Origin: Symbiodinium natans
Taxonomy: Eukaryota > Sar > Dinophyceae > Suessiales > Symbiodiniaceae
NCBI GenBank assembly: GCA_905221605.1
Contig: CAJNDS010002190.1
Location: 638,338 to 702,337, forward strand
Length of the DNA: 64,000 nucleotides
Direction of reading: 5' to 3'
Part shown: positions 42,853-53,784 of the stretch, piece by piece
How positions within the stretch are numbered: position 1 is the stretch's first letter
Layout of the letters: each line of letters opens with the position of its first letter
Program-made: the position numbers and the translations under genes
Notes under the pieces: model-generated
What the model saw: the letters and a program-made list of their open reading frames with translations, nothing else
Database searches by the model: none
Told to the model about the DNA's origin: nothing

Positions 42853-42962
42853 CTGTTGGCTAGCACAGAGGGAATGAGGTACCCCATATAATCCCTTAAA
42901 GGGTATGTCGGGGGATATGGCGTACCTCATTCCCTCATTCCCTTCTAACCAACAGTAAGTAC
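42853..42962. mobile_element. Palindromic MITE-like element
   Basis: Outer arms CTTACTGTTGG and CCAACAGTAAG are perfect complements. Inner arms GGGAATGAGGTA and TACCTCATTCCC also match, with a further CCATAT/ATATGG pair and a short spacer (aatcccttaaaggg). The inner end matches the palindrome at 14637. Confidence 0.7.
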
Positions 42963-43388
42963 TAGGACGATCGCGGGACTTGTAAGCAGTTGCACAATGG
43001 AGTTCGGAGAGCATAAAAACCTCCGCCTTCTTAGGCTTACTTCCAGGTTTACATGACAGCAAGGTACTTTTTCCGCGATTCCCAATTAACCCGATTAAAA
43101 CCTAAACCCTAAACCCCAAACCCTAAAACCCTAAGCCCTAAACTCCAAACCCTTAAAAGCGCCCTAAACCCTAATCCCTGCAAGCCTTCGTTTAAGGCTG
43201 GGTTGTAGGGTTTCAGGCCTAGGACAGCTACAGTTTTGTTTTTCTCTCCCCGACCAACCCCAAACCCCAAACCCCAAACCCGAACCCTAAACCCTAAACC
43301 CTAAACCCTAAACCCTAATATCCCTAAACCCTAAACCCTAAACCCCAAACCCTAAACCCTAAACCCCTAAAAAGCCCAAAGAGCCAAG

Positions 43389-43791
43389 GCCTTGACTTCC
43401 GAGGGAGGCACCGACGGGGCCACGCGCGAGAGGATCCTGGAAAACGCGGAGAAAGGTGGCCTGGATTCAGGGTTTAGGGTTTAGGATTTAGGGTTTAGGA
43501 TTCAGACAAAAAACCGACTCTGGGTGGGGGGGGGGGAGGGGGGGTTTAGGGTTTAGGGTTTGGGGATGTGGGGCTTAGGGTTTAAATGGGGGGAAAGGGG
43601 GAAGGGCTTTGGGGCTTAGGGTTTAGGGCTTAGGGCTTAGGGTTTAGGGTCTACAGGGTTTAGGGTCTGTAGGGTTTGGGGTTCAGGGTATTGGGGTTAG
43701 GGTTTAGGGTCCATAGGGTCTGGGGTTTAGGGACCCGGGTCTTTCCTGCAAAGCCCAGTGGGCTGGCGTGCTGACAGCGTGTGCACTGTAG
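43389..43791 (+). CDS. Two-exon chain, partial
   Basis: Exon 43389-43455 follows gagccaag and reads ALTSEGGTDGATRERILENA, then EK before gtggcc. It joins in phase 1 to 43759-43791, giving V and GWRADSVCTV before gtagaa. The repeat-filled intron between them begins with TTTAGGG. The 3' continuation was not identified. Confidence 0.4.
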
Positions 43792-44029
43792 GTAGAACGG
43801 ACCCTGAACTAAACCCTAACCCTAAACCCCTAAACCCGAACCCCCAAGAAGGGCTTCTAGACTTCTAGGGCTCAGGTTTTGGGGTTCTCTAAGGGTAGTT
43901 GGATCACGGGTTCTAGATTGCCGCGAGGTTTTCGGCATTTTGGGCAATCTATGGCCTGTTTCCGGCTTTGGGGGGGAGGGGGGGGGGGGAGGGGGGATAA
44001 GAACGTCATTCATATTGCTTCCATGCACA

Positions 44030-44345
44030 ACACTCGGGTATTTACTGCGTTTTCGCCTCTTTGTACAACACACTGCGCAAGGATGTGGAACAAGACACGT
44101 TGTTACAAGCGTCCATGCCAATTTCGACGATGCCCAAAACACTGGTATTTACCGCGATTTTTGCCTCGTTGTACGACATACCGCGCAACAATGCGGAGCA
44201 GGACACGTTGTCACAAGCGTCCATGCCAATTGCGACGATGCCCAAAACACTGGTATTTTCCACGTTTTCGCCTCGTTGTACAACATACTGCGCAAGGATG
44301 TGGAAGAAGAAAAGCTGTCACAAGCGTCCATGCCTTTGGCTGAAG
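44030..44345. repeat. Three tandem copies of a 108-bp repeat
   Basis: The word GTATTT(A/T)C(T/C)(G/A)CG recurs at 44038, 44145 and 44253, followed each time by ttcgcctc/tgcctc, a tgtac-aca-ac word, GCGCAA and CAAGCGTCCATGCC. Since 108 is a multiple of three, frames on both strands stay open (up to 154 codons). Coding is therefore doubtful. Confidence 0.75.
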
Positions 44346-44504
44346 TACGATCTCATTTAACACCAAAGCCCCCAACTCAGTAAACATCGAAGTAGTTTTT
44401 TTGCTGTTTTTTGGGCCTCCTGTTTTAGGAATCCTCCAGAAACCCAGGTAAAACGTACGTTTTCGCACACCCAAACACCACGGCAATCTAGGACCCGTGA
44501 TCCG

Positions 44505-44640
44505 GGTAGTTACATGGTCCCTTAACAAGGGTTCTCCTACCTTCTTTAAAGGTAGGATTCCCATATAATCAGGACCCCAGTAAGGTACCCCTAATATCGG
44601 AAACCCTATATGAAGGTAACATGAAACTGCCCTTGGAGGT
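44505..44640. mobile_element. Palindromic MITE-like element
   Basis: Left gggtagttacatggtccctt and right gaaggtaacatgaaactgcc pair imperfectly. An inner pair CTACCTTC/GAAGGTAG is separated by only four bases. The sequence contains the same catataatcaggacc word as the palindrome at 14637. Confidence 0.45.
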
Positions 44641-44646
44641 TCTCCC

Positions 44647-44890
44647 CCTAAACCCTAAACCCTAAACCCTAAACCCTAAACCCTAAACCTAAACCCTAAA
44701 CCCTAAACCCTAAACCCTAAACCCTAAACCCTAAACCCTAAACCCTAAACCCTAAACCCTAAACCCTAAACCCTAAACCCTAATCCTAAACCCTAAACCC
44801 TAAACCCTAAACCCTAAACCCTAACCCTAAACTCTAAACCCCAAAGCCTAAACCCTAATCCCTAAACCCCAAACCCCAAACCCTAAACCC
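44647..44890. repeat. Long CCCTAAA tract
   Basis: About 35 units with few interruptions, followed by TTTAGGGGG-type units from 44970 to 45120. From 43792 to 45156 no exon is supported. Confidence 0.9.
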
Positions 44891-45156
44891 TCTTAGGTGT
44901 CCTCTTTGTGTTTTTTGTTTCTGGCGCTCCGATCGAATTCCGAATCTCTGGAACCAAAATCCGAAGCCTGGAGATTTTAGGGTTTAGGGGGTTTAGGGGG
45001 TTAAGGGGTTTAGGGGGATTAGGGGGGTTTAGGGGGATTAGGGGGTTTAGGGGGTTTAGGGGGGTTTAGGGGGATTGAGGGGGTATTAGGGGGTTTAGGG
45101 GGTTTAGGGGGCGTTTCGGCTTTAGGGGTTTAGGGGTTTAAAGTTCGTTTCTGCAG

Positions 45157-45276
45157 CCTGCCCGGCACCGAGGCAACGTGTCCCAGAAATTTGCCGAAGC
45201 TGGCTGCATGGGCAAGCCCAGTGCCACCGCCGACGCCAAGTCGATCCTGAAGCAGCTTGCTTGCAAACCCGACGCC
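45157..45276 (+). CDS. Forty-codon exon with a canonical GTAAGC donor
   Basis: It follows gtttctgcag and ends at GCC|gtaagc. It reads PARHRGNVSQKFAEAGCMGK, then PSATADAKSILKQLACKPDA, with phase 0 at both ends. The next island, after cttgtag at 45451, reads RCLSQGLNALHP in the same phase before a C run. No family was recognised. The residue mix is strongly protein-like and both splice sites are good. Confidence 0.55.
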
Positions 45277-45829
45277 GTAAGCCCTCTAAACCCTAAACCC
45301 TAAACCCTCAACCCTAAACCCTAAACCCTAAACCCCGAAACCCACCTCAACCCCAAGCCCTGCCAGGGTAGCTAGGGTAGTGTTTAGGGTTTAGGGTTTA
45401 GGGCTTAGGGTTGACCGTTTAGGGTTTAGGGTGTTTCTTGCTTGCTTGTAGCGATGTCTGTCTCAGGGCCTCAACGCTTTGCACCCCCCCCCCCCCGCCC
45501 CGCTCAAACCCTATACCCCAAACCCCAAACCCCAAACCCTAAACCCTAAACCCTAAACCCTAAACCCTAAACCCTAAACCCTAAACCCTAAACCCTAAAC
45601 CCTACACCCTCAACCCTAAACCCAAAACCTTTTCCCTGAACCCTGAACCCAAAACCCTAAACCCTAAGCCCGAAGCCCTAAACCCAAAGCCGCGTAAGGA
45701 GATGTTGGGTGACACAGCCCAACAGCCCAATATGAGATCTTTTGTGGACAGCCCTGGGCCCTAAATTTGGGGGGGGGGGGGGGGGGGTCCATCTGAGGGT
45801 AGTTTTTGACGGGCCCTTAATATGGTCCC

Positions 45830-46980
45830 CAACCTCCTCTACAGGGTGCTGATGCACGGGCCCCTGAATGTGTATAGGGCAAGTATATAAGGGGAGTAAG
45901 AAGGGGTACCCCGTTAAGGGCCCAGATTAATGGGACCACGTAGCTACCCGAAGAGTCCGAAACGAGGCAAGCCATGGGCCTTCAAAGGAGACGTATGGGT
46001 GGGGTGGGAGACCCTATGCCCCGAAGACGTGGCCAACTACCCTAAACCCCTAAAACCCCTAAACCCCTAAACCCCTAAACCCCTAAACCCCTAAACCCTA
46101 AACCCTAAACCCTAAACCCTAAACCCCTATACCCCTAAACCCCCTGAACCCCAAAACCCCTAAACCCCGAAACTCCTAGACCCCCTCTCCCCAAGGCGAT
46201 CCCAAGCCCAAGTGCCAAAGACTGGCTGGCATTTAGAAGGGAATCAGGGCATGAGGGCCATATACATGGTCTCGGGCTGCCAACCCCCCCCGACCTGCCA
46301 TGGCATCCGCCCCCCTATCCTCCCTTGGATCCCTACCCCCCCCCCCCCCCCCCCCGTGGTGTGGGTGTAGTTGGGGGTTAGGGTTTTGTGTTTCAGGTTT
46401 GGGGTTTAGGGTTGAGGGTTCGGGCCGCCCCTGCTACCCTGCCCCCCCGTCCCCCACCCCCCTAAGCTTTAAGGTATGGGGTTTACATAAGTTTAGCGTT
46501 TAAGGTTTACCCCCCTTTTTCTTCCCCCCCTGCCCATGCTGTGAATGGGGGGCTGGCGTTTGGGGTTGAAGGTTTAAGGGTGTGAGGTTTAAGGTTGGTT
46601 TAAGGTTAGTTTAGGGTTCAGGGTTTAGGGTTTAGGGTTTGGGGTTTGGGGTTTGGGGCTTAGGGTTTAGGGAGAGGGGGCCGGGGGGCGGATGCCATGG
46701 TGCCAGGGCGGGTTCCATGGAAGGGGGGATACCTTTTGGGAAGGAAGGATAACATGGGGCGGGAGCCCGAGACCATATATTCCCTTGAAGGGATTATATA
46801 GGGTACCTTAAACCCTTCACGGGATCAAATAGGGTCCCTTGTACCCTTTAAGGGTCTGTATATATATATATATATATATATAAACCCTAAGCCCTGTAAG
46901 CCCTAAGCCCTAAGCCCTATGCCCTAAGCCCTAAGCCCTAAACCCTAAACCCTAAACCCTAAACCCTATTAAGGGCGTAT
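45830..46980. other. Exon-free stretch with a palindromic element, C runs and a TA run
   Basis: 45830-45955 has complementary ends (gggcccttaatatggtccc and gttaagggcccagattaatg). Telomere-like repeats of the CCCCTAAA type follow at 46035-46170, a C run at 46332-46355, then TTTAGGG-like sequence. At 46858-46882 a run of TA dinucleotides lies next to a GGGATTATATAGGGTACC-type repeat. No coding is seen. Confidence 0.5.
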
Positions 46981-47041
46981 GTAGGGCCCTCATTCCCGCA
47001 AAGAACCATCCAGAAGTGCCACGGAGCCCGCCCTAGGCAAG

Positions 47042-47080
47042 CTGGCATCCTGAAGCCGCAGGGGATGCGGCTGCCCTGGG
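47042..47080 (+). CDS. Isolated short exon, alanine-rich
   Basis: It follows ctaggcaag, starts with one base, and reads WHPEAAGDAAALG before gtttag. Usual flanks: CCCTAAA upstream, TTTAGGG downstream. Confidence 0.35.
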
Positions 47081-47802
47081 GTTTAGGGTTTAGGGTTTAG
47101 GGTTCAGGGTTTAGGGTTTAGGGTTGAGGGTTGAGGGTTTGGGGTGTTTGGGGTTTAGTGTTGAGGTTTTGGGGTATTTAGGGTTTGGGGTGTTTAGGGT
47201 TTAGGATTCAGGCTTCAGGGCTTCAGGAGCCATAGTCGAGCATTCGGAACCCCAGACCAAGCCGAAGTCCCCCCCCCCCCCCCCCCCCACTTCCCCCCCA
47301 AGGAAATCCCTAAACCCTAAACCCTAAACCCTAAACCCTAAACCCCAAACCCTAAACCCTAAACCCTAAACCCTAAACCCTAAACTCTAAACCCTAAACC
47401 CTAAACCCTAAACCCTAAACCCTAAACCCTAAACCCTAAAAATCAACCGAGGTCCACGTTGGGTTGTTGTTAAGGATTTTAAGCTTCGAAGGGCTCTTTG
47501 CTTTTTGGGGCTCGAGTACTGGCCCTAAACCTTAAACCCTAAACCCTTAACCCTAAACCCTCAACCCCCAACAGAAGGCCTACAGATGCAATAACCCCAA
47601 ACGCCCCCACGGCAGGCTGCCTTTGCAGTGCTCTCCATCCTTCCCCCCCGATGCCCCCTAAGCCCTAAACCCTAAGCCCTAAGCCCTAAGCCCTAAGCCC
47701 TAAGCCCCGAAGCCCCCTAAACCCCTAAACCGCTAAACCCCTAAACCCCTCAACCCCTACACCCCTACACCACTAAACCCCCTAAACCCGAACCCACCAA
47801 AG

Positions 47803-47841
47803 GTGGTGCGCCTGAGCCCTCGAGAGGTTCCTCTGAGCACG
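47803..47841 (+). CDS. Isolated short exon
   Basis: It follows caccaaag, ends before gtttag, and reads VVRLSPREVPLST in phase 0. CCCTAAA-like sequence precedes it. Confidence 0.35.
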
Positions 47842-49071
47842 GTTTAGGGTTTAGGGGGGTGAACTGGAAGGTTCACGGGTGCATATGTGTGATATCTCCG
47901 GGTACCGATGTTGGATGTAGTTTTGCGCTTCTCCTTTTGCTGAACGAATGAATCCCCAGTGTAAAGTACACCGGAACCCTAAACCCTAAACCCTAAACCC
48001 TAAACCCTAAGCCCTAAACCCTCAACCCTAAGCCCTAAACCCTAAACCGCAAAATCGCTTCTCCCGGCTAAGTTTCCGGAGACTGGTGAGGATAGTAGAA
48101 AGTAGAAAGGTATGGGGGGGTTAGGGTTTAGGGTTTAGGGTTTAGGGCTTAGGGTTTAGGGTTTAGGGTTTAGGGTTTAGGGTTTAGGGTTTAGGGTTTA
48201 GGGTTTAGGGTTTAGGGTTTAGGGTTTAGCGTAGCACAGTTAAAGGAAAAGGCCCTGACTGGGTGTTGGAGTACTCTGCTTGAATGCATTTTTTGGTTCT
48301 GGGTTCCTATGATTGTTACTGAGTACCTAAAGAAGGTATATACTTTTTTCCAGGGTCTACACCAAAGTAGGGCACTGATTGGGCTACTCCTAGCCCTAAT
48401 GTACAACGACCCCTGAACCTTCCGGTGGAGGGATGCGCGCGGAAGCAGGAAGCAGGTTTACCGCTCCAGAATTTTCGCCTGCTTTGGAAGGCTTTGCTGT
48501 CGGGGGGGAGGGGAACTGGGGCTGAGACGGGACAACATCAACAACCCAAATACTAGAGGGCGGAAGAATTTCTGACATGATTCCTTTGCTGCCCCTATAT
48601 CATTTTGCCACACGAATCCCCCAAAATTCCTGTTCTAATCATTCGGGCCCGTATATGAGGGTCAGGAGCTTTGAAGCAGGGTTCCAAGGTGCTCACTCCA
48701 CTGGGGATGAGAACCACCGGAATGGTGGCTCCCCAGGGTTCAAAGCAGCACCCGAGATCCCTTTCAAGGGGATTCAATTGGAGGCTTTCTCTGAACGGAT
48801 GGGCCCCTTTCGAGTTTGGGAGGGGGGTTTAGGGTTTAAGGTTTAGGGTTTAGGGTTGAGGGTTTAGGGGTTCAGGGGCCCTTGTTGGGGCTCCTCTTAT
48901 GATACGGAGCCATATACCTAGAGTACCCCCCCTGCCCCCCCCCCCCCCCGCATCCTCCCAAAGGGAACATCGTTCAGAGAGTCTAAATATCCATTGCATC
49001 CGGCTATTGCTGTCTGCAGTCTGCATGGCAGTTTAGGGTGTATCGTTTGGGGTTTAGGGTTTAGGGTTTAG
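47842..49071. other. Exon-poor stretch
   Basis: Telomere-like tracts lie at 47978-48050 and 48120-48228. 48240-48850 is unique sequence open on both strands in places (a plus frame from 48577 includes HRNGGSPGFKAAPEIPFKGI), but no splice-flanked coding is convincing. 48935-48950 is a C run. Confidence 0.3.
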
Positions 49072-49224
49072 GCGGCAGTGGCAGTTGCTCTAAACAATGC
49101 TCCAAAGAGTTTCACTTGCATCTGCTGCTTCGTTGCAAAGACAGCGAGCATGTGGAAAAAGCCGATGGGCGTATCTGTGCCAAGCCGGGGTCAGCAACTC
49201 CCCTCCCCCCCTGGAACATTCTAA
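49072..49224 (+). CDS. Terminal exon candidate of 50 codons
   Basis: It follows gggtttag, so the TTTAGGG unit itself gives the acceptor AG. It reads AAVAVALNNAPKSFTCICCF, then VAKTASMWKKPMGVSVPSRG, QQLPSPPGTF and TAA at 49222. Hydrophobic and cysteine-rich in the middle. A shorter form could start after tggcag at 49083. No family was recognised. Confidence 0.4.
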   Translation, partial: AAVAVALNNAPKSFTCICCFVAKTASMWKKPMGVSVPSRGQQLPSPPGTF

Positions 49225-49716
49225 GCATCTGCAGCCCTGAACCCTAAACCTTAAACCCTAAACATCCCTAAGCCCTAAACCCTAATTCCTAGACCCTAGA
49301 CCCTAAGCCCTAAACCCTAAACCCTAGACCCTAAACCCTAAACCCTAAACCCTAAACCCTAAACCCTAAACCCTAAACCCTAAACCCTAAAGCCTAAGCT
49401 CTAACACCATGTCCAAGCTTGAGCCCATAACCCTAACACCTAACATTTGCCCTAGGGCTTTCAGGGCTTCTGGCTTCGGGCTCGAAACGCAGAACCCCAA
49501 AACCCTCGCAAGCTCTTGCAGCTTCTAAGAAAACCTGGAAGGTTGTCTTTAGGGCCTTTGGGGGACTTACAGGGGTCAGGGAGTACACACACACACACAC
49601 ATCACCCTAAACCCTAACTAAACCCTAAGCCCTAAACCCGAAACCCTAAAGCATAAACCGTTCCTTAAGCCCATGCACCCTTAACCCTCAACCCCAAATC
49701 TTCCAAGCTTACTCAG

Positions 49717-49762
49717 GCGCTTCGTTGCGCGGTGCGGACCTGTCGGCGGCGTGTGCCGGAAG
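49717..49762 (+). CDS. Isolated exon, frame ambiguous
   Basis: It follows cttactcag and ends before gtctcg. All three frames are open. The one-base-start frame reads RFVARCGPVGGVCRK. CCCTAAA-like sequence upstream. Confidence 0.3.
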
Positions 49763-49906
49763 GTCTCGCAGTCTTCAACGGTTCAGGATTCATGGGGTTT
49801 AGGGTTTAGGGTTTAGGGTTTAGGGTTTAATTAGGGTTGACGGTTTAGGGTTTTCGGTTTACGGTTTACAGTTTAGGGCCTTTAGGGTTTAGGGTTAAGA
49901 CATATC

Positions 49907-50724
49907 ATGGCTGCAAGCAAGGTACTTATAACTGATATCATATCCAAACTTGTTGCCGGTACACCCTATGCCCTGAGCCGTAACCACTAAACCCTGAACC
50001 CCTAGGCCTAGACCCTGAACCCGAAACCCAGAATCCTAGACCGAGAATCCCTGAGCCCTGAACCCGAAACCCTGACACTAACCCCCAAACCCTAAATCCT
50101 ACCGAACCCTACACCCTAAACCTCAAGCCCTACGCACAAAAAATTTGAACCCGAAGCCCTAAACCCTAACCCCTGAACCCTGTAAAGTTCAGGGAAGGAT
50201 GTTTAGGGTTTAGGGTTTCGGGTTTAGGCCCTAAGCCCTAAACCCTAGGCCCTAAACCCTATACCCTAAACCCTAGACCCTAAACCCTGAACCCTCATCC
50301 CTAAACCCTAAACCCTAAACCCTCATCCCTAAACCCTGAACCCTAAACCCTAGACCCTAAACCCTAAACCCTCGTCCCTAAACCCTAAACTCTAAACTCT
50401 AAACCCTAAATCCTAAACCCTAAACCCTAAACCCTAAACCCTACACCCTAAACCCTAAGAGCCCTGGTCCAGATGTCGCCTTGCTCGAGCCGCCCAGCCA
50501 ACCTTGCGCCCTGGAGATGGCAGAAGGCCAGGGTTTAGGGTTTAGGGTTTAGGGTTTAGGGTTTAGGGTTTAGGGTTTAGGGTTTGGGGTTTAGGGTTTA
50601 GGGTTTAGGGTTTAGGGTTTGGGGTTTAGGGTTTAGGGTTTGGGGTTTAGGGTTCTAGAGGGTCACTGTTGCAGCATTAATTCCAGGCTTCGAAAATAAC
50701 CCACCCGCCCAAAGAATCCCATAA
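49907..50724 (+). CDS. Complete small three-exon gene candidate (53 residues)
   Basis: Exon 49907-49958 begins with ATG and has no nearby acceptor. It reads MAASKVLITDIISKLVA up to gtacac. Exon 50473-50532 (after tggtccag) continues DVALLEPPSQPCALEMAEGQ before gtttag. Exon 50675-50724 (after gttgcag) gives ALIPGFENNPPAQRIP and TAA. Both joins keep phase 1. The total, 162 nt, is an exact multiple of three. No family was recognised. The ATG could instead be internal to a larger gene. Confidence 0.45.
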
Positions 50725-50769
50725 CATTAAGAACATAAACGGTTCTCATCCTACCCCAGAGATTTTTTT

Positions 50770-51475
50770 CTACCCACTCCTAAACCCTGAGGCCCTAAAC
50801 CCTGAAGCCCGAAACCCTGAACCTAAACCCTGAAGCCCTAAACCTTGAAGCCCTAAACCTTGAAGCCCTCAACCCGGAAGCCCTAACCCTGAAGCCCTAA
50901 ACCCTGAAGCCATAAACCCTGAAGACCTAAGCCCTGAAGCCCTAAACCTTGAAGCCCTAAACCCTGAAGCCCTAAACCCTGAAGCCCTAAACCCTGAAGC
51001 CCTAAACCCTGAAGACCTAAACCTTGAAGCCCTAAACCCTGAAGCCCTAAACCCTGAAGACCTAAGCCCTGAAGCCCTAAACCTTGAAGCCCTAAACCCT
51101 GAAGCCCTAAACCCTGAAGCCCTAAACCCTGAAGCCCTAAACCTTGAAGCCCTAAACCCTGAAGCCCTAAACCCTGAAGCCCTAAACCCTGAAGCCCTAA
51201 ACCCTGAAGCCCTAAACCCTGAAGCCCTAAACCCTGAAGCCCTAAACCCTGAAGCCTTAAACCCTGAAGCCCTAAACCCTGAAGCCCTAAAACCTAAGCC
51301 TTAAACTCTGAAGCCCTAAACCCTGAAGCCCTAAACCCTGGAGCCCTAAAACCCTAAACCCTGAAGCCCTAAACCCTGAAGCCCTAAACCCTGAAGCCCT
51401 AAACCCTGAGGCCCTAAACCCTGAGACCCTAAACCCAGAAGCCCTAAACCCTGAAGCCCTAAACCCTGAAGGGAG
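50770..51475. repeat. 15-bp tandem array CCCTAAACCCTGAAG
   Basis: About 45 near-perfect units, each two telomere-like units fused with a one-base change (CCCTAAA + CCCTGAAG). It is much more uniform than neighbouring tracts, so it was amplified as a 15-bp unit. The minus-strand open frame through it reads GLGLQ repeats. Confidence 0.9.
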
Positions 51476-51479
51476 GAGG

Positions 51480-51990
51480 GGGGGGAGGGGAGGGGGTCCA
51501 GATTGACCGAAAAGTCACCAACACTGGTCCAGAGTGACCGAAAAGTCACCAACACTGGTCCAGATCGACCGAAAGCAGAGTTCTTGGAAAATCGCATGCC
51601 TGAGCAACCGTATTTTGCCGTCCCGCACAACAACATCCTCGGAGCTAATAACGTGTCCTGCGAGCGACACTGCCACATAGGCTTCCCGTATTCCCACCCG
51701 TGACGTAAGCTCGTGACGTAAGCTTTCGATATCGTCCGTTTCTTGTCGGCCGTTTTTCGCGCGGGGATTTTTTTCAATGATTTGCCTAAGAACAGTAAAT
51801 CTATCTTGGAGAATTGCGTCGTTCGTCGCTCCCTCCCGTGTTTTTGCTCTTGAGACTACTGCATAGGAGGTGTGGTCTCGCCGACTGTTAAGTAGCCTTA
51901 AGATGACTCAAAGACATGTTTTCAGAGTGTGTTAACAACGTCTTAACCGATTTCGACCCCTTCCCCACCCTTGAGGTCTTCCACCAGATG
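51480..51990. other. Unique segment without telomere-like repeats
   Basis: 51497-51590 has nearly three copies of a 31-bp unit (TGACCGAAAAGTCACCAACA plus CTGGTCCAGAT). The rest is balanced in base content, with short open frames on both strands (plus 51570-51703: FLENRMPEQPYFAVPHNNIL; minus 51777-51480 without ATG). Which, if either, is coded cannot be decided here. Confidence 0.35.
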
Positions 51991-52318
51991 GAGTAGTACA
52001 GAGTCCGAAACCCCCTAAACCCCCAAACCCCCAACCCCTAAACCCCTAAACTCCTAAACCCCCAAACCCCTAAACCCCTAAACCCCTAAACCTCTAAACC
52101 CCTAAACTCCCAAACCCTAAACCCTAAACCCTAGGAAGCCAGCCTTCCTTTCAAACCACCAATCGGCCACTGGGCACTAAATCCTAAAGCCCAAGGACCA
52201 GTAGCTCCTAGGTCCTAAAGCCCAAGGCCCCATAGACCCTGAACCCTAAAGCCCAGAGCTCAAGGCCCAGTAGCCCTTATGTGTGTACATGAAAACACAT
52301 ACACAAACACAGTAGCAG

Positions 52319-52410
52319 AGGTGTGCCTTGTCCACGAAAGTTGGTGCCTGTGGGAAGTTTCTGCCTGTGGCCACGCAGATATCTTGAAAAAGCAAGGGTT
52401 AGGGGCTTGA
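52319..52410 (+). CDS. Terminal exon candidate
   Basis: It follows acagtagcag and starts with two bases. It reads VCLVHESWCLWEVSACGHAD, then ILKKQGLGA and TGA at 52408. Trp/Cys-rich then Lys-rich. No family was recognised. Confidence 0.4.
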
Positions 52411-52508
52411 GAGTCTTCAGGGGGTGTAGGGCAACTGTTATTGTCAGATTGAGAGTTCCTAAAGCCTAAGTCCCCAAACCCGAACCCTAACCTAAACCCC
52501 CAGCGCAG

Positions 52509-52565
52509 GCCCTGGACAAGGCGCGCTACACGAGTTCCACGCCTTGTCAGGACCCAAGCCGTTGA
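52509..52565 (+). CDS. Terminal exon candidate
   Basis: It follows ccccagcgcag and reads ALDKARYTSSTPCQDPSR and TGA at 52563. CCCTAAA-like sequence is close upstream. A donor after CAG is also possible. Confidence 0.35.
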   Translation, partial: ALDKARYTSSTPCQDPSR

Positions 52566-52659
52566 AGCTTTAGAGGCTTACTCAGGGTGCAGGGCTTTGA
52601 GTTTAGGCTGCAGAGTCTAGTATTCCTTATTGAGTTTAAGTGCCCTTAAACATGTAAAA

Positions 52660-53180
52660 TGTTACCCAGGAATGACAAAGGACATTTTAGAGGTTTAGAG
52701 GTTTAGAGGTTTAGGGGTTTGGGGTTTTGGGGTTTTGGGGTTTTTGGGGTTTGGGGGTTTTGGGGTTTAGGGGTTTTGGGGTTTTGCGGTTTTGGGGTTA
52801 GGTGAGGCCTGTCAGCTTAGGGTTGAAGGCTTAGGCTTTATCTATGCAACACGTCAGGGGTAGTTGGTGCTTAAAGCTTCATGGGGGCCTTCGAAAGTGG
52901 GGTGGCCTAAGGTTGTTGCGTCTTATCGCGTGGTATTTCCTGGAGTCGGGTGCGACCTCACACTACCGAAGCCTTTCCAATCCTGGAAACCCTGAAGTCC
53001 CCCCAAACCCTACATCCTAAACCCTAAGCCCTAAGCCCCTAACCCTCAAACTGTAAGGTTCGCAGGATATGATAGACCTAAACCCTTAAACCCTAATCCC
53101 CAAACTTTAGGCCCTAAGCCCTAAACCCTAAAGCCCTAAAACCCTAAGCCCTAAACATCCCTAATCCCCAAACGCTGAAC
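52660..53180. other. Repeat and unique spacer
   Basis: 52690-52800 carries TTTAGAGG- and TTTTGGGG-type degenerate units. 52800-52990 is unique without a convincing exon. 53000-53180 is CCCTAA/CCCTAAG repeat. Confidence 0.4.
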
Positions 53181-53221
53181 CCTAAATCCTAAACACAAAT
53201 CAGCTGCTTTTGCACGCCCAG

Positions 53222-53557
53222 GCCTGGCGCGCAAGGCTGAGAGCCCGCAGTGGCCGCGAGTTTAGGGTTTAGGGTTTAGGGAGGCTAGCTAAGGCATAGC
53301 AGGGGCCCATGAAAGCTTACCAATTCAGTAAGATGACAATCGTGCTCTGCCCTAAACCCTAAACCCTAAACCCTCAACCCTCGACCCTAAACCCTAGACC
53401 CTAAACCCTAAACCCCTCCTTATGGCCCTACTTGTAGCAGCTCTGTAAAACCCGAACTCGCGGTCTTGGGCTTGCAGTTTTCCAAGAACCTGTGCAGAAG
53501 CCTCGGTCTTCCATCGGCGAGATGCAGGGCCGTGCGAAAAAGAGGGTCTCGGTCTAG
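53222..53557 (+). CDS. Three-exon gene end, phase-consistent
   Basis: Exons are 53222-53259 (LARKAESPQWPR, donor gtttag), 53303-53327 (GPMKAYQF, donor gtaaga) and 53478-53557 (IFQEPVQKPRSSIGEMQGRA, then KKRVSV and TAG at 53555). Joins keep phases 0 and 1. The middle exon is only 25 nt but has a consensus donor and a tagcag acceptor. The product is basic; no family was recognised. The stop falls where the exon meets a TTTAGGG tract. Confidence 0.5.
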
Positions 53558-53784
53558 GGTTTAGGTTTGGGGTTTAGGGTTTAGGGTTCAGGGTTAGGGT
53601 TTAGGGTTTAGGGTTTAGGGTTTCGGGTTTCGGTTTTATTCTTTAAGGTTTTAGTGTTTGGGGTTTACCGTTTAGGGTTTGGGGTTTTGGGACTTAGGTG
53701 CAGAGGTATTCAATAGCAAATTTGACTTTTGCTTGGGTGGCACATATAATTTCTACACGTTATTAATCCCGCCCCCCGCCCCAG

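Noticed and set aside
51346-51777. 143-codon minus-strand frame
   Set aside because: It has no ATG start, and its last third is the translated 15-bp CCCTGAAG array. The unique part is too short to judge, and the plus strand is also open.
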